Assembly (NCBI GenBank): GCA_006226555.1
Contig: SBGS01000237.1
Coordinates: 1 to 15,773, forward strand
DNA: 15,773 bases
Source of the DNA: Bacteroidota bacterium
GTDB lineage: Bacteria; Bacteroidota; Bacteroidia; Flavobacteriales_D; Crocinitomicaceae
Direction of reading: 5' to 3'
How positions within the stretch are numbered: the first letter of the stretch is position 1; the number at the start of each line of letters is the position of its first letter. Below, piece after piece: positions 8,005-14,759 of this stretch. A model generated the notes under the pieces. It was not told where the DNA came from, ran no database searches, and saw nothing but the letters and a program-made list of their open reading frames with translations. The position numbers and the translations under genes were made by a program.

Positions 8005-8133
8005 TTACTTCTTCTTTGGTTGTAATGCTACGCCAAGGTTTTGTAAACCGGAATCAAAGGAATTAACCTTTCTTCCTGATTTTTTCTCCTTTCTTACCAA
8101 TCGGGATATTTCGATGTGTACTAATGTTTCCAT
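8005..8133 (-). CDS. Possible 42-residue basic microprotein
   Basis: A short minus-strand frame with ATG at 8131-8133 and TAA at 8005-8007 encodes 42 residues beginning METLVHIEISRLVRKEKKSG and ending in KKK. It holds ten lysines and arginines and no membrane segment, so it would be a small soluble cationic protein, perhaps nucleic-acid binding. It sits 83 nt after the methyltransferase stop and could be the last gene of that operon. An in-frame TAA lies just upstream of the ATG. I found no TAnnTTTG element before it and no recognised family, so it may equally be a chance frame in the gap between convergent genes. Confidence 0.3.
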   Translation of the reverse strand: METLVHIEISRLVRKEKKSGRKVNSFDSGLQNLGVALQPKKK

Positions 8134-8216
8134 GACCTTTGTTTAGATGAAGTTAACCAAAGCACATGCCAAATCAAGGATGATTGATTGAAATGCTCGC
8201 TACAATTAGTGAAATG
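8134..8216. other. Intergenic gap between methyltransferase and small frame
   Basis: This gap separates the methyltransferase stop from the short frame. Together with that frame it makes the 213-nt convergent region after the TonB receptor. I see no strong hairpin with a T-tract that would serve as a terminator, no promoter consensus and no RNA-like fold. The best hairpin in the whole region is AAAGG-AATTAA-CCTTT at 8056-8071, which is weak and has no clean T-run after it. Confidence 0.5.
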
Positions 8217-8765
8217 CTACTTGATGCAAGTATAAACAAACGCAGGAGGGAAATTCTTAAGCGTGAATCTCACATTTACATTCGTAAAAGTGGCCTCTAA
8301 TAATTTTTTGGACTGCAGTGAATATTGGAATTGTACGTATTTTCCTTTGCGCTTTAAAATGTTGAATGATTCCTGAATTACTCTTTTTCTCAAGTCATCC
8401 GGGAATACCATTAAAGGCAGGGAGGATACGATAACATCAACGGGATCTTCACCTGTGTATTTGGAAATGAATTCAGCCGAATCATGAATAACACTGACAC
8501 GTTCATCTTTGATCCTTTTCTCCAATGATTGATGAAATGCTTCGTTTAATTCAAATACATATAGCCTTGCATCGGGTCTTAACCTTTCTATGATAAGATC
8601 TGTGAAAACACCTGTTCCAGGACCAAGCTCTACGATTGATCTGACATTGTCAAAATCGATGTTTTCCAGCATCTTTTCACCCAGGAAACGCGTGCTAGGG
8701 CTGATGGCACCTACCATCTGCTTGTCTTTCCAGAATTGCTTTAAGAAATTACGCTTTGATACCAT
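8217..8765 (-). CDS. SAM-dependent methyltransferase, PmtA/KsgA-like (probable phospholipid N-methyltransferase relative)
   Basis: A 182-residue class I methyltransferase. The opening KDKQMVGAISPSTRFLGEKML (13-33 as a region) and the motif SSLPLMVFP (114-122) are characteristic of the phospholipid N-methyltransferase (PmtA) group, which is often annotated as rRNA adenine dimethylase-like. The SAM-binding loop is VELGPGTG (45-52), and the acidic residue that binds the ribose is E72 in FELNE. The C-terminal FPPAFVYTC (172-180) also fits that group. PmtA enzymes convert phosphatidylethanolamine to its methylated forms, but in Bacteroidota the product is unproven, so membrane-lipid or another small substrate remain open. 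The start overlaps the stop of the dihydroorotase-like gene by 1 nt (TAATG), indicating coupled translation. Confidence 0.82.
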   Translation of the reverse strand: MVSKRNFLKQFWKDKQMVGAISPSTRFLGEKMLENIDFDNVRSIVELGPGTGVFTDLIIERLRPDARLYVFELNEAFHQSLEKRIKDERVSVIHDSAEFISKYTGEDPVDVIVSSLPLMVFPDDLRKRVIQESFNILKRKGKYVQFQYSLQSKKLLEATFTNVNVRFTLKNFPPAFVYTCIK

Positions 8766-10024
8766 TAATTTGCTTTGGAGTCGAATTTACCGTTATTCAT
8801 GATACCAATGATGTATCCTTTCAAGAGTTTATCCACAAATGGTGAGTTCAATGTGTTAGAGATTATAGATGATCTTTCAAATTTCCACTCTCTATCCGGA
8901 GCAAAAAGAGTTAGATCAGCCACATTTCCCTTGTTAATGGTAATTTCTTCCAATTGTAGTATGTGTCGCGCATTATAGGTTAATGCTTGAATGACTTGCT
9001 CCAAGTTAAATTCAGGAACAGATTGCAATGCTGAAAATGCAGTCTGTAGCTGAATAACTCCATAACGCGCATGGTCAAATTCAACGTCTTTTTCTTCTTT
9101 ATCCATTGGTCTGTGATCACTCACAATACAATCAATAGTTCCATCTTTAATTCCTTCCCACAATGCAATTCTGTCTTCTTCAAAACGGAGTGGAGGATAT
9201 ACTTTAAAATTGGAATCAAAATCTAGCACCGCATCTTCATTGAACATTAAGTTCATGACGTGAACGTCTGAAGTTACCTGTAGACCGTTCTTTTTTGCTT
9301 TTCGAATGAGGTTAACCCCTTCTGCTGTAGATATCCCTGCCAGATGCAGCTTACCTCCTGTGTACTCAGCTAAACGAATATTCCGTTCGATCTCAACGAT
9401 CTCACTGATCGATGGATTTGCTTTTAAACCTGTTTTTGTGGATGCCATTCCTTCGTTCACCATTCCATTGTTGCTGATAGAATGGTCAGAAGGGATAGTC
9501 ATGATCCGACCGTTGAAGGTTTTAGAATAGAGCAGAGCCCGGTAGAGTATTCCTGAACTCATAGGTACGAGGTCATCCGTAAAGAGATGAACGCCATGCT
9601 GCTTCATGTCATACATTTCGCTCAAATTCTCCCCCTTCATGCCAACCGTAACAGTTCCTAATGGATGAGCTGTTGTAGTCTGTCCTTCGGCTTTTCTAAG
9701 TATGTATTCGATCTGACTTTTTCCATCAATGACCGGAGATGTTGAAGGCAATATACCTACATGTGTATATCCACCAAACGCTGCACTTTTTAAACCACTT
9801 TGAACGGTTTCTTTATGTTCGCTTCCCGGATCACAAAAGTCTGATCTTAGATCAACCCATCCTGGTGAAACACATAATCCGTCAGCCTCTATTATCTGAG
9901 CGTCTGAGCTAAGATCATTTCCAATATCCTTAATTAAGCCATCTTCAACAAGAATATCTACTGATCTTCCATTATGTTCAGACTTCTTATCAATGATCTT
10001 TGCGTTTTTGATTAGGTAGTTCAT
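8765..10024 (-). CDS. Dihydroorotase-like protein, predicted catalytically inactive
   Basis: A 419-residue member of the class I dihydroorotase/amidohydrolase family. The fold-level pattern is clear: VSPGWVDLR (52-60), DPGSEHKET (65-73), MVNEG (188-192), LHLAGIST (226-233), and TIDCIVSDHRPM (296-307). Active dihydroorotases bind zinc with an HxH after PGxxD and two further histidines. Here the HxH positions are R60 and D62, the next histidine position is P178 and the last is G230; only the Asp of SDH (D303) remains. It should therefore not hydrolyse dihydroorotate, and may act as a structural partner, like the inactive PyrC homologues that support aspartate transcarbamoylase in some bacteria, or do something else. 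I start at ATG 10022-10024 (MNYLIKNAKI), 5 nt after the BatA gene; a longer reading adds 26 residues that overlap the BatA coding end and do not fit the family. Confidence 0.85.
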   Translation of the reverse strand: MNYLIKNAKIIDKKSEHNGRSVDILVEDGLIKDIGNDLSSDAQIIEADGLCVSPGWVDLRSDFCDPGSEHKETVQSGLKSAAFGGYTHVGILPSTSPVIDGKSQIEYILRKAEGQTTTAHPLGTVTVGMKGENLSEMYDMKQHGVHLFTDDLVPMSSGILYRALLYSKTFNGRIMTIPSDHSISNNGMVNEGMASTKTGLKANPSISEIVEIERNIRLAEYTGGKLHLAGISTAEGVNLIRKAKKNGLQVTSDVHVMNLMFNEDAVLDFDSNFKVYPPLRFEEDRIALWEGIKDGTIDCIVSDHRPMDKEEKDVEFDHARYGVIQLQTAFSALQSVPEFNLEQVIQALTYNARHILQLEEITINKGNVADLTLFAPDREWKFERSSIISNTLNSPFVDKLLKGYIIGIMNNGKFDSKAN

Positions 10025-10029
10025 CTGGG

Positions 10030-12060
10030 TTATTTTAAGAAACGTATAAGTAGCATTTCTATAGCTACAAAAATAAGAGCTAATACAATAAACAGGCGCC
10101 ATGCACCTGAAGCTTTTTTCATTTCTGACGGATCAAATTGATTTTTGGAGCTTATTTCCTTAACTGATGTAAGGTTTCCGTTTGATCCGAACAATGATTC
10201 TATTTCACCTTTATCCAATGCGTCTAATTGAGATTCTTTACGGGAATAATTAAGACTTACTACGCCTACAGGACGATCAGAGATCAGTTGATAATTTCCT
10301 GCTTTTAATTCTTCGATTCCGTTTATCTGGTTTAATTGAATGTAAGTGACTTGATTTAATGAGCTTTGCTGCGGGATTAAAGACAGCTGATCATTCTTGA
10401 TCTTTATCGTTTGGTCGGCACCAAGGTCACTGTATACCGGATATGTGGATTGTTTGCCAAGCTCAACGTACATAGGCTGCAGACGCTTGCTTCTTTCACC
10501 TATACGTAAGAATATAGTAGAGCAGAGTGCATCTTTAACGAAGTTTCCGAATTCGGGATGAAGAGAGCTGTAGAACATATAGATATTTCCTGTCTCTTTT
10601 CTATTCACCAAAAGTGGAGTGCCGTTAACAAGCTTTATAAGTGTATTGGAAGAAGAACCGCCGCCTGGAGCTATAAAGGTTCTTGAAATACCAGGCAAGT
10701 TCAATTTCTCCGAACGTTTATCAAAAACGCCTTCAAAGAAAGGGTCGTCATAATTTAATTGATCGATCCTGTTTCCAGCCGTTATAGCGCTACCCATGGA
10801 AGGTAGTTTGTGTTTGGAAAGAAAAAGATTGAAATCCGCAATATCTGGTGATCTACCCGGAAATATCCCTACTGAAGTTCCGCTTTTGATAGCGTCATCA
10901 AGTAAATTAGAAACGCCTGAAGGAAGTTTGTTTATTCCGTTAAGTACAATGAGGTCCTTTTCTTTCAGATTCTCACGTGTAAAAGAAAGGTAGTCGATTT
11001 GAACCAGATTGTAATATTGATCAAGAGAATAGATCAGGGGAACATTTTCACTTGCATCTTCGCCATTTAGGATCAATACATTTACCTGTTTTTCAGTGAC
11101 ATAGGAGTAGTAAAAAGCATCGTCAAAATAAATGTTTTGATCTGCTATACGAACTGATCCTGATTTAAGACCGTCTTTTTTATTGGTTACGGTGATGGCA
11201 GTTTTGGTTTTGATCCTTGCCGGTAAATCGACAAATAACACCTTGTTTTCTTCATCACCGGAAAACTCAAGTTCAACATTCGTTAAGTCCTGATCCGAAT
11301 TGTTCTGGATGCTAATATTCAAGCGATTACTTCTGCCGATTCGGTTTATGGGTTCATCAAACCACAGTGAATCAATAAATAGGTTTTCAGTATTCTCAGC
11401 ATGCAGTAAAACAGGGGTAAAGTTAAAATCCGTTGAGTCGGATAAAGAGGTACCGTTTATGCGCTGAAAATCACTAAAAATATAGTTTTCGACATTCAAC
11501 CATTTTTCTTCCGGATCATGTTTTCTGATCGTTTGTTTCTGCCATGATATAACTTGATCGATCCTTTTGGAGAGCCCAGAAAAATCTATCTGATCTACTT
11601 TTTCGAATGCGTCAGCCTTGTTTAATAGCTGTTCTTCTCGACCGGTGAGGGCATTTGTAGAAATGATGAACAACTGGTTATTTGGCAAAGATTGAATGAC
11701 ATTTCGGATCTTTTCTTTGGCCATTGACAAAAGTTCTCCTTCATAACCTTGTGCCTGCATTGAAAAAGAGTTGTCTACATGTATCAGGATCGGTCTGCCT
11801 GGAAGTGTGCTCTTATCGTCGTTTGACCAATAGGGTTGTGCAAAAGCAATAATTAATGCAGAGAGAGCTAAAAGTCTGGATAACAGAATTAACCATCTTT
11901 TTAATTGCTTTGTTGATTTAGCTTCCTGGTCAACTTTTTTAATAAACTGAAGGCTTGAAAAATAGAGTGTTTTGTATCGTTTGAAATTGAATAGGTGAAT
12001 GATAATCGGGATCAGCAAAACAGTCAATCCCCATAACACCTGTGGATACAAAAACTTCAT
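10030..12060 (-). CDS. BatA-domain vWA membrane protein
   Basis: A 676-residue inner-membrane protein. The N-terminus MKFLYPQVLWGLTVLLIPII with IIHLFNFKRYK (20-30) is the BatA (aerotolerance regulator N-terminal) domain, with membrane segments at about 6-23 and 57-75. A vWA-like domain follows, with the metal-site motif DNSFS at 96-100 and the second acidic site in IFSDFQ (D197). The long middle part (about 220-640) is probably periplasmic beta-rich and of unknown role. A C-terminal membrane helix is at about 654-672. Single BatA-domain proteins of this size are widespread in Bacteroidota and are separate from the classical BatABCDE stress operon. They are known only by association. The gene follows TIGR02757 after 33 nt, with a candidate promoter of its own, and precedes the dihydroorotase-like gene by 5 nt. 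Confidence 0.87.
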   Translation of the reverse strand: MKFLYPQVLWGLTVLLIPIIIHLFNFKRYKTLYFSSLQFIKKVDQEAKSTKQLKRWLILLSRLLALSALIIAFAQPYWSNDDKSTLPGRPILIHVDNSFSMQAQGYEGELLSMAKEKIRNVIQSLPNNQLFIISTNALTGREEQLLNKADAFEKVDQIDFSGLSKRIDQVISWQKQTIRKHDPEEKWLNVENYIFSDFQRINGTSLSDSTDFNFTPVLLHAENTENLFIDSLWFDEPINRIGRSNRLNISIQNNSDQDLTNVELEFSGDEENKVLFVDLPARIKTKTAITVTNKKDGLKSGSVRIADQNIYFDDAFYYSYVTEKQVNVLILNGEDASENVPLIYSLDQYYNLVQIDYLSFTRENLKEKDLIVLNGINKLPSGVSNLLDDAIKSGTSVGIFPGRSPDIADFNLFLSKHKLPSMGSAITAGNRIDQLNYDDPFFEGVFDKRSEKLNLPGISRTFIAPGGGSSSNTLIKLVNGTPLLVNRKETGNIYMFYSSLHPEFGNFVKDALCSTIFLRIGERSKRLQPMYVELGKQSTYPVYSDLGADQTIKIKNDQLSLIPQQSSLNQVTYIQLNQINGIEELKAGNYQLISDRPVGVVSLNYSRKESQLDALDKGEIESLFGSNGNLTSVKEISSKNQFDPSEMKKASGAWRLFIVLALIFVAIEMLLIRFLK

Positions 12061-12064
12061 GTAT

Positions 12065-12072
12065 CAAAGATA
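12065..12072 (-). promoter_or_regulatory. Candidate -7 element before the BatA gene
   Basis: On the minus strand TATCTTTG ends 4 nt before the ATG, the same element and the same spacing as at the MarR promoter. No convincing TTTG lies 17-23 nt upstream, so this is only half of a promoter. An inverted repeat, AGATAA-AA-TTATCT at 12068-12081, overlaps it. Confidence 0.35.
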
Positions 12073-12093
12073 AAATTATCTCCGTGATTTAGA

Positions 12094-12846
12094 TCATTTA
12101 AACCCTTCAAATGCACCTAGTCCGAACAACGCAAAATCATACTTTACAGGGTCAATGGGATCAAATTTTCTCAATGTACGCATCAGCTCTTCAAGTGCCT
12201 TCCAGTCATTTTGTTTACGCTCGAGTAATCCCAGACTACGACCAACATTACCTGTATGTATATCAAGAGGTAGCATGAGCTCTGATGTAGGGATGCTTTT
12301 CCAAATCCCGAGATCTACACCTTGGTTATCACATCTGACCATCCATCGAAGAAACATATTCAGGCGCTTACTGGCTGAGTTTCTGGTTGGATCGCTAATA
12401 TGCTTTAATGATCTTGGTTCATGTGAAGCTTCTTTCATCATCTCCCTGAAATTATAGATCCTGCCCATTATGCCGGGGTATTCAGGACGAGATTTAAAGC
12501 TGTTTTCAAGCCCTCCCTGCAGATAGATGTTCTGTAAACCTCTCATGAAAAAGGAGAGGTCAATTCCGTTGAAAGTTCTGTGCACGAAATTAAGTGGCTC
12601 ATTATTGTATGACATGACAAATTCAAACGGATCGTTTCCCATTAGCTGGATCAGTTTTTCACCACTTCTAATGATCATGGTTCGGTTTCCCCATGCGATC
12701 GTGGACATCAGTAGTCCAATGACTTCTTGATCCTCTTTCTTTTCAAAACGATGAACGAGTTGAATGGGGTCTGATTGAATAAAATCAGGATTATTGTATT
12801 CGATATATTTTTGATCGAGAAATGATTTTAACTCTTTCTCCGTCAT
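12094..12846 (-). CDS. TIGR02757 family protein (DUF2400), possible HhH-GPD-like fold
   Basis: A 250-residue cytoplasmic protein of a family common in Bacteroidota with no proven function. The sequence fits it across its length, including SDPIQLVHRFEKKEDQEV (25-42), ASKRLNMFLRWMVR (158-171) and MLPLDIHTGNVGRSLGLL (191-208). Three segments look like the endonuclease III/MutY superfamily: the helix with LLMSTIAWGN (45-54) against its LLSAQATD helix, LDIHTGNVGR (194-203) against the VDTH motif that carries the catalytic Asp (here D195), and YDFALFGLGA (236-245) against the MutY-type helix. The lysine-bearing hairpin is not evident. I start at ATG 12844-12846, 1 nt after the ABC gene stop; a start seven codons upstream is possible. 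Confidence 0.85.
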   Translation of the reverse strand: MTEKELKSFLDQKYIEYNNPDFIQSDPIQLVHRFEKKEDQEVIGLLMSTIAWGNRTMIIRSGEKLIQLMGNDPFEFVMSYNNEPLNFVHRTFNGIDLSFFMRGLQNIYLQGGLENSFKSRPEYPGIMGRIYNFREMMKEASHEPRSLKHISDPTRNSASKRLNMFLRWMVRCDNQGVDLGIWKSIPTSELMLPLDIHTGNVGRSLGLLERKQNDWKALEELMRTLRKFDPIDPVKYDFALFGLGAFEGFK

Positions 12847-12847
12847 A

Positions 12848-13501
12848 TCAATGCACCAATGATCCATCCGCTATGTGAATTGTTCGGTCGGTCATTGCGG
12901 CCAGTTCTTCATTATGGGTAACGATCACAAAGGTATGACCCAGGTCATCTCTTAATTGGAAGAACAATTCATGTAATTCTTTTGAGTTTTTGCTGTCCAG
13001 ATTTCCTGAAGGTTCATCAGCAAATACGATCTTAGGAGAATTGATCAGTGCTCGAGCAACAGCGACTCTTTGTTGTTCACCTCCGGATAGCTCGTTTGGT
13101 TTATGTTCAGCACGATCGGTAAGGCCTAATTTCTTCAATAACTCAGCCGCCTTGTTTCTGGCTGATTTTAATTGCTCTCCTTTTATGAGCGCTGGAAGAG
13201 CAATGTTCTCAATTGCTGTGAATTCAGGTAATAACTGGTGGAACTGATAAATGAATCCAATATTTTCATTTCTGAATGCAGCAAGTTTTTTGGACGATAA
13301 ACTGAAAGGTGGAGTGTTATTGATCAAAAGTTCACCGCTATCGGGTTTTTCGAGTGTGCTTAATATTTGAAGTAGGGTAGTCTTACCTGCTCCGGAAGCT
13401 CCAACGATAGCAACCACTTCACGTTCGGCTACATTCAGATCGATTCCTTTCAGAATTTGAAGATTTCCGTACGATTTAGTGATCCCTTTTGCTGTTAACA
13501 T
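12848..13501 (-). CDS. lolD: ABC transporter ATP-binding protein, LolD-like
   Basis: A 217-residue ATPase subunit of a MacB/LolD-type ABC system. LolD drives release of lipoproteins from the inner membrane by its partners LolC/LolE. Counting from the ATG at 13499-13501, the Walker A loop GASGAGKT is at 34-41 and the Q-loop segment YQFHQLLPEF at 85-94, typical of LolD. The signature LSGGEQQRVAVARAL is at 138-152, Walker B IVFADEP at 158-164 and the switch histidine is in VTHN. No permease gene is in the window, so its partner is encoded elsewhere; a related export role cannot be ruled out. The ATG overlaps the ribBA stop by 1 nt (TGATG), and the stop is 1 nt from the next gene. A TTG one codon upstream is an alternative start but less likely. 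Confidence 0.85.
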   Translation of the reverse strand: MLTAKGITKSYGNLQILKGIDLNVAEREVVAIVGASGAGKTTLLQILSTLEKPDSGELLINNTPPFSLSSKKLAAFRNENIGFIYQFHQLLPEFTAIENIALPALIKGEQLKSARNKAAELLKKLGLTDRAEHKPNELSGGEQQRVAVARALINSPKIVFADEPSGNLDSKNSKELHELFFQLRDDLGHTFVIVTHNEELAAMTDRTIHIADGSLVH

Positions 13502-14715
13502 CAATCATCAAGTTTTAGCGAATGTCCCATTTTATCTCTCTTCGTCTTGAGATAAAGGGCATTGTGCTTGTTGCTTTTGATCTCCAAAGGTACATTTTCA
13601 ACGATCTCAAGACCATATCCGATCAAACCTGTACGTTTTTTTGGATTGTTGCTCATGAGTTTCATTTGACGAACACCAAGCTCTCTTAATATTTGTGCGC
13701 CAATACCATAATCACGCTCATCATCTTTAAAGCCTAGTTTTATATTCGCCTCAAGCGTATCATAACCCTCTTCCTGAAGTTTATATGCCTTTAGTTTGTT
13801 GGTCAATCCAATTCCTCGACCTTCCTGATTCATGTATAGGATAACACCTTTTCCGACCTGATCTACCATTTCCATGGCTTTGTGAAGTTGTGGTCCACAG
13901 TCACATCGACATGAGCCAAATATATCGCCTGTCATACAGGAAGAGTGCACTCTCACCAAAACCGGTTCACTACCATCGATATCACCTTTTACCAATGCAA
14001 GATGCTCTTTACCGGAATTGATTTCTTTGAACAAATGGAGCTCAAAATCACCTGTCTGCGTTGGCATTTTAACGTCAATCACTTTTTCAACAAGTGACTC
14101 GTGTTTCATGCGGTATTTTATCAGATCTTCGATCGAAACGATCTTTAGGTCAAAACGTTTTGCGATCTCTATGAGTTGTGGTAATCTTGCCATTGTTCCA
14201 TCCTCATTGAGGATCTCAACGATGACACCAGCTGGTTCGAATCCAGCCAGCCTAGACAGGTCTATAGCGGCTTCCGTATGTCCGGCTCTTCTTAATACTC
14301 CATCACGTTTTGCGCGTAGCGGAAAAATGTGTCCCGGTTTTCCTAATTCTTCCGGTCGTATCTCTGGGTCGATAAGGGCTTTAATAGTTTTTGCTCGATC
14401 AGATGCAGAAATACCAGTTGTACATCCATGACCGATCAGATCGACAGAAACGGTAAATGGCGTTTCATATGCCGCGGAATTCGATTGAACCATAAGGTCT
14501 AACCCCAACTCGTCACATCTGTCTTCTACTAATGGTGCACAAACAAGACCACGTCCGTGAGTCACCATGAAATTAATGATCTCAGGTGTTACATTTCGAG
14601 CTGCAGTAAGGAAATCACCTTCATTCTCTCTGTTCTCATCATCCACTACGATCACTACTTTTCCAGCCTTGATCTCCTCAATCGCCTCTTCGATCGTATT
14701 CAACACAAATTCCAT
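13501..14715 (-). CDS. ribBA: Bifunctional 3,4-dihydroxy-2-butanone 4-phosphate synthase / GTP cyclohydrolase II
   Basis: A 404-residue fusion that supplies both starting branches of riboflavin synthesis: ribulose 5-phosphate to dihydroxybutanone phosphate (residues about 1-200) and GTP to the diaminopyrimidine phosphate (about 208-404). The N-terminal domain shows the acidic loop DDENRENEGD (25-34), HGRGLVCAP (53-61) and GHTEA (145-149). The C-terminal domain has the zinc site with C260, C271 and C273 in SSCMTGDIFGSCRCDCG (258-274), plus GRGIGL (299-304) and DERDYGIGAQIL (332-343). Both halves look intact. The first gene of the minus-strand run, it has a candidate promoter directly upstream and is coupled to lolD by TGATG. 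I see no FMN riboswitch upstream: only 35 nt separate the start from the neighbouring gene. Confidence 0.96.
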   Translation of the reverse strand: MEFVLNTIEEAIEEIKAGKVVIVVDDENRENEGDFLTAARNVTPEIINFMVTHGRGLVCAPLVEDRCDELGLDLMVQSNSAAYETPFTVSVDLIGHGCTTGISASDRAKTIKALIDPEIRPEELGKPGHIFPLRAKRDGVLRRAGHTEAAIDLSRLAGFEPAGVIVEILNEDGTMARLPQLIEIAKRFDLKIVSIEDLIKYRMKHESLVEKVIDVKMPTQTGDFELHLFKEINSGKEHLALVKGDIDGSEPVLVRVHSSCMTGDIFGSCRCDCGPQLHKAMEMVDQVGKGVILYMNQEGRGIGLTNKLKAYKLQEEGYDTLEANIKLGFKDDERDYGIGAQILRELGVRQMKLMSNNPKKRTGLIGYGLEIVENVPLEIKSNKHNALYLKTKRDKMGHSLKLDD

Positions 14716-14731
14716 GAATCAATTGTTTTTG

Positions 14732-14759
14732 CAAAAGTACTGCAAATTTATCACTTCAA
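14732..14759 (-). promoter_or_regulatory. Candidate promoter of the ribBA operon
   Basis: On the minus strand TTG (14757-14759) is followed after 17 nt by TACTTTTG (14732-14739), fitting TTG and TAnnTTTG with short but allowed spacing. A second TAnnTTTG match, TAAATTTG at 14743-14750, has no TTG at the right distance. The predicted start lies some 10 nt before the ribBA ATG, so the leader is very short. Confidence 0.5.

Noticed and set aside
8056..8071. Hairpin AAAGG-AATTAA-CCTTT as the receptor terminator
   Set aside because: Stem of five mostly A-T pairs with no clean T-run directly after it; too weak to call.
10025..10102. Longer N-terminus for the dihydroorotase-like protein (26 extra residues)
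   Set aside because: It lies over the coding end of the BatA gene in another frame and reads unlike the family, while MNYLIKNAKI at 10024 is a natural start 5 nt after the BatA stop.
14018..14431. Plus-strand 137-residue frame opposite ribBA
   Set aside because: It is the shadow of a strongly conserved enzyme gene, with no promoter or family match.
14716..14750. FMN riboswitch before ribBA
   Set aside because: Only 35 nt are available and none of the conserved RFN segments are seen; the region fits a promoter instead.
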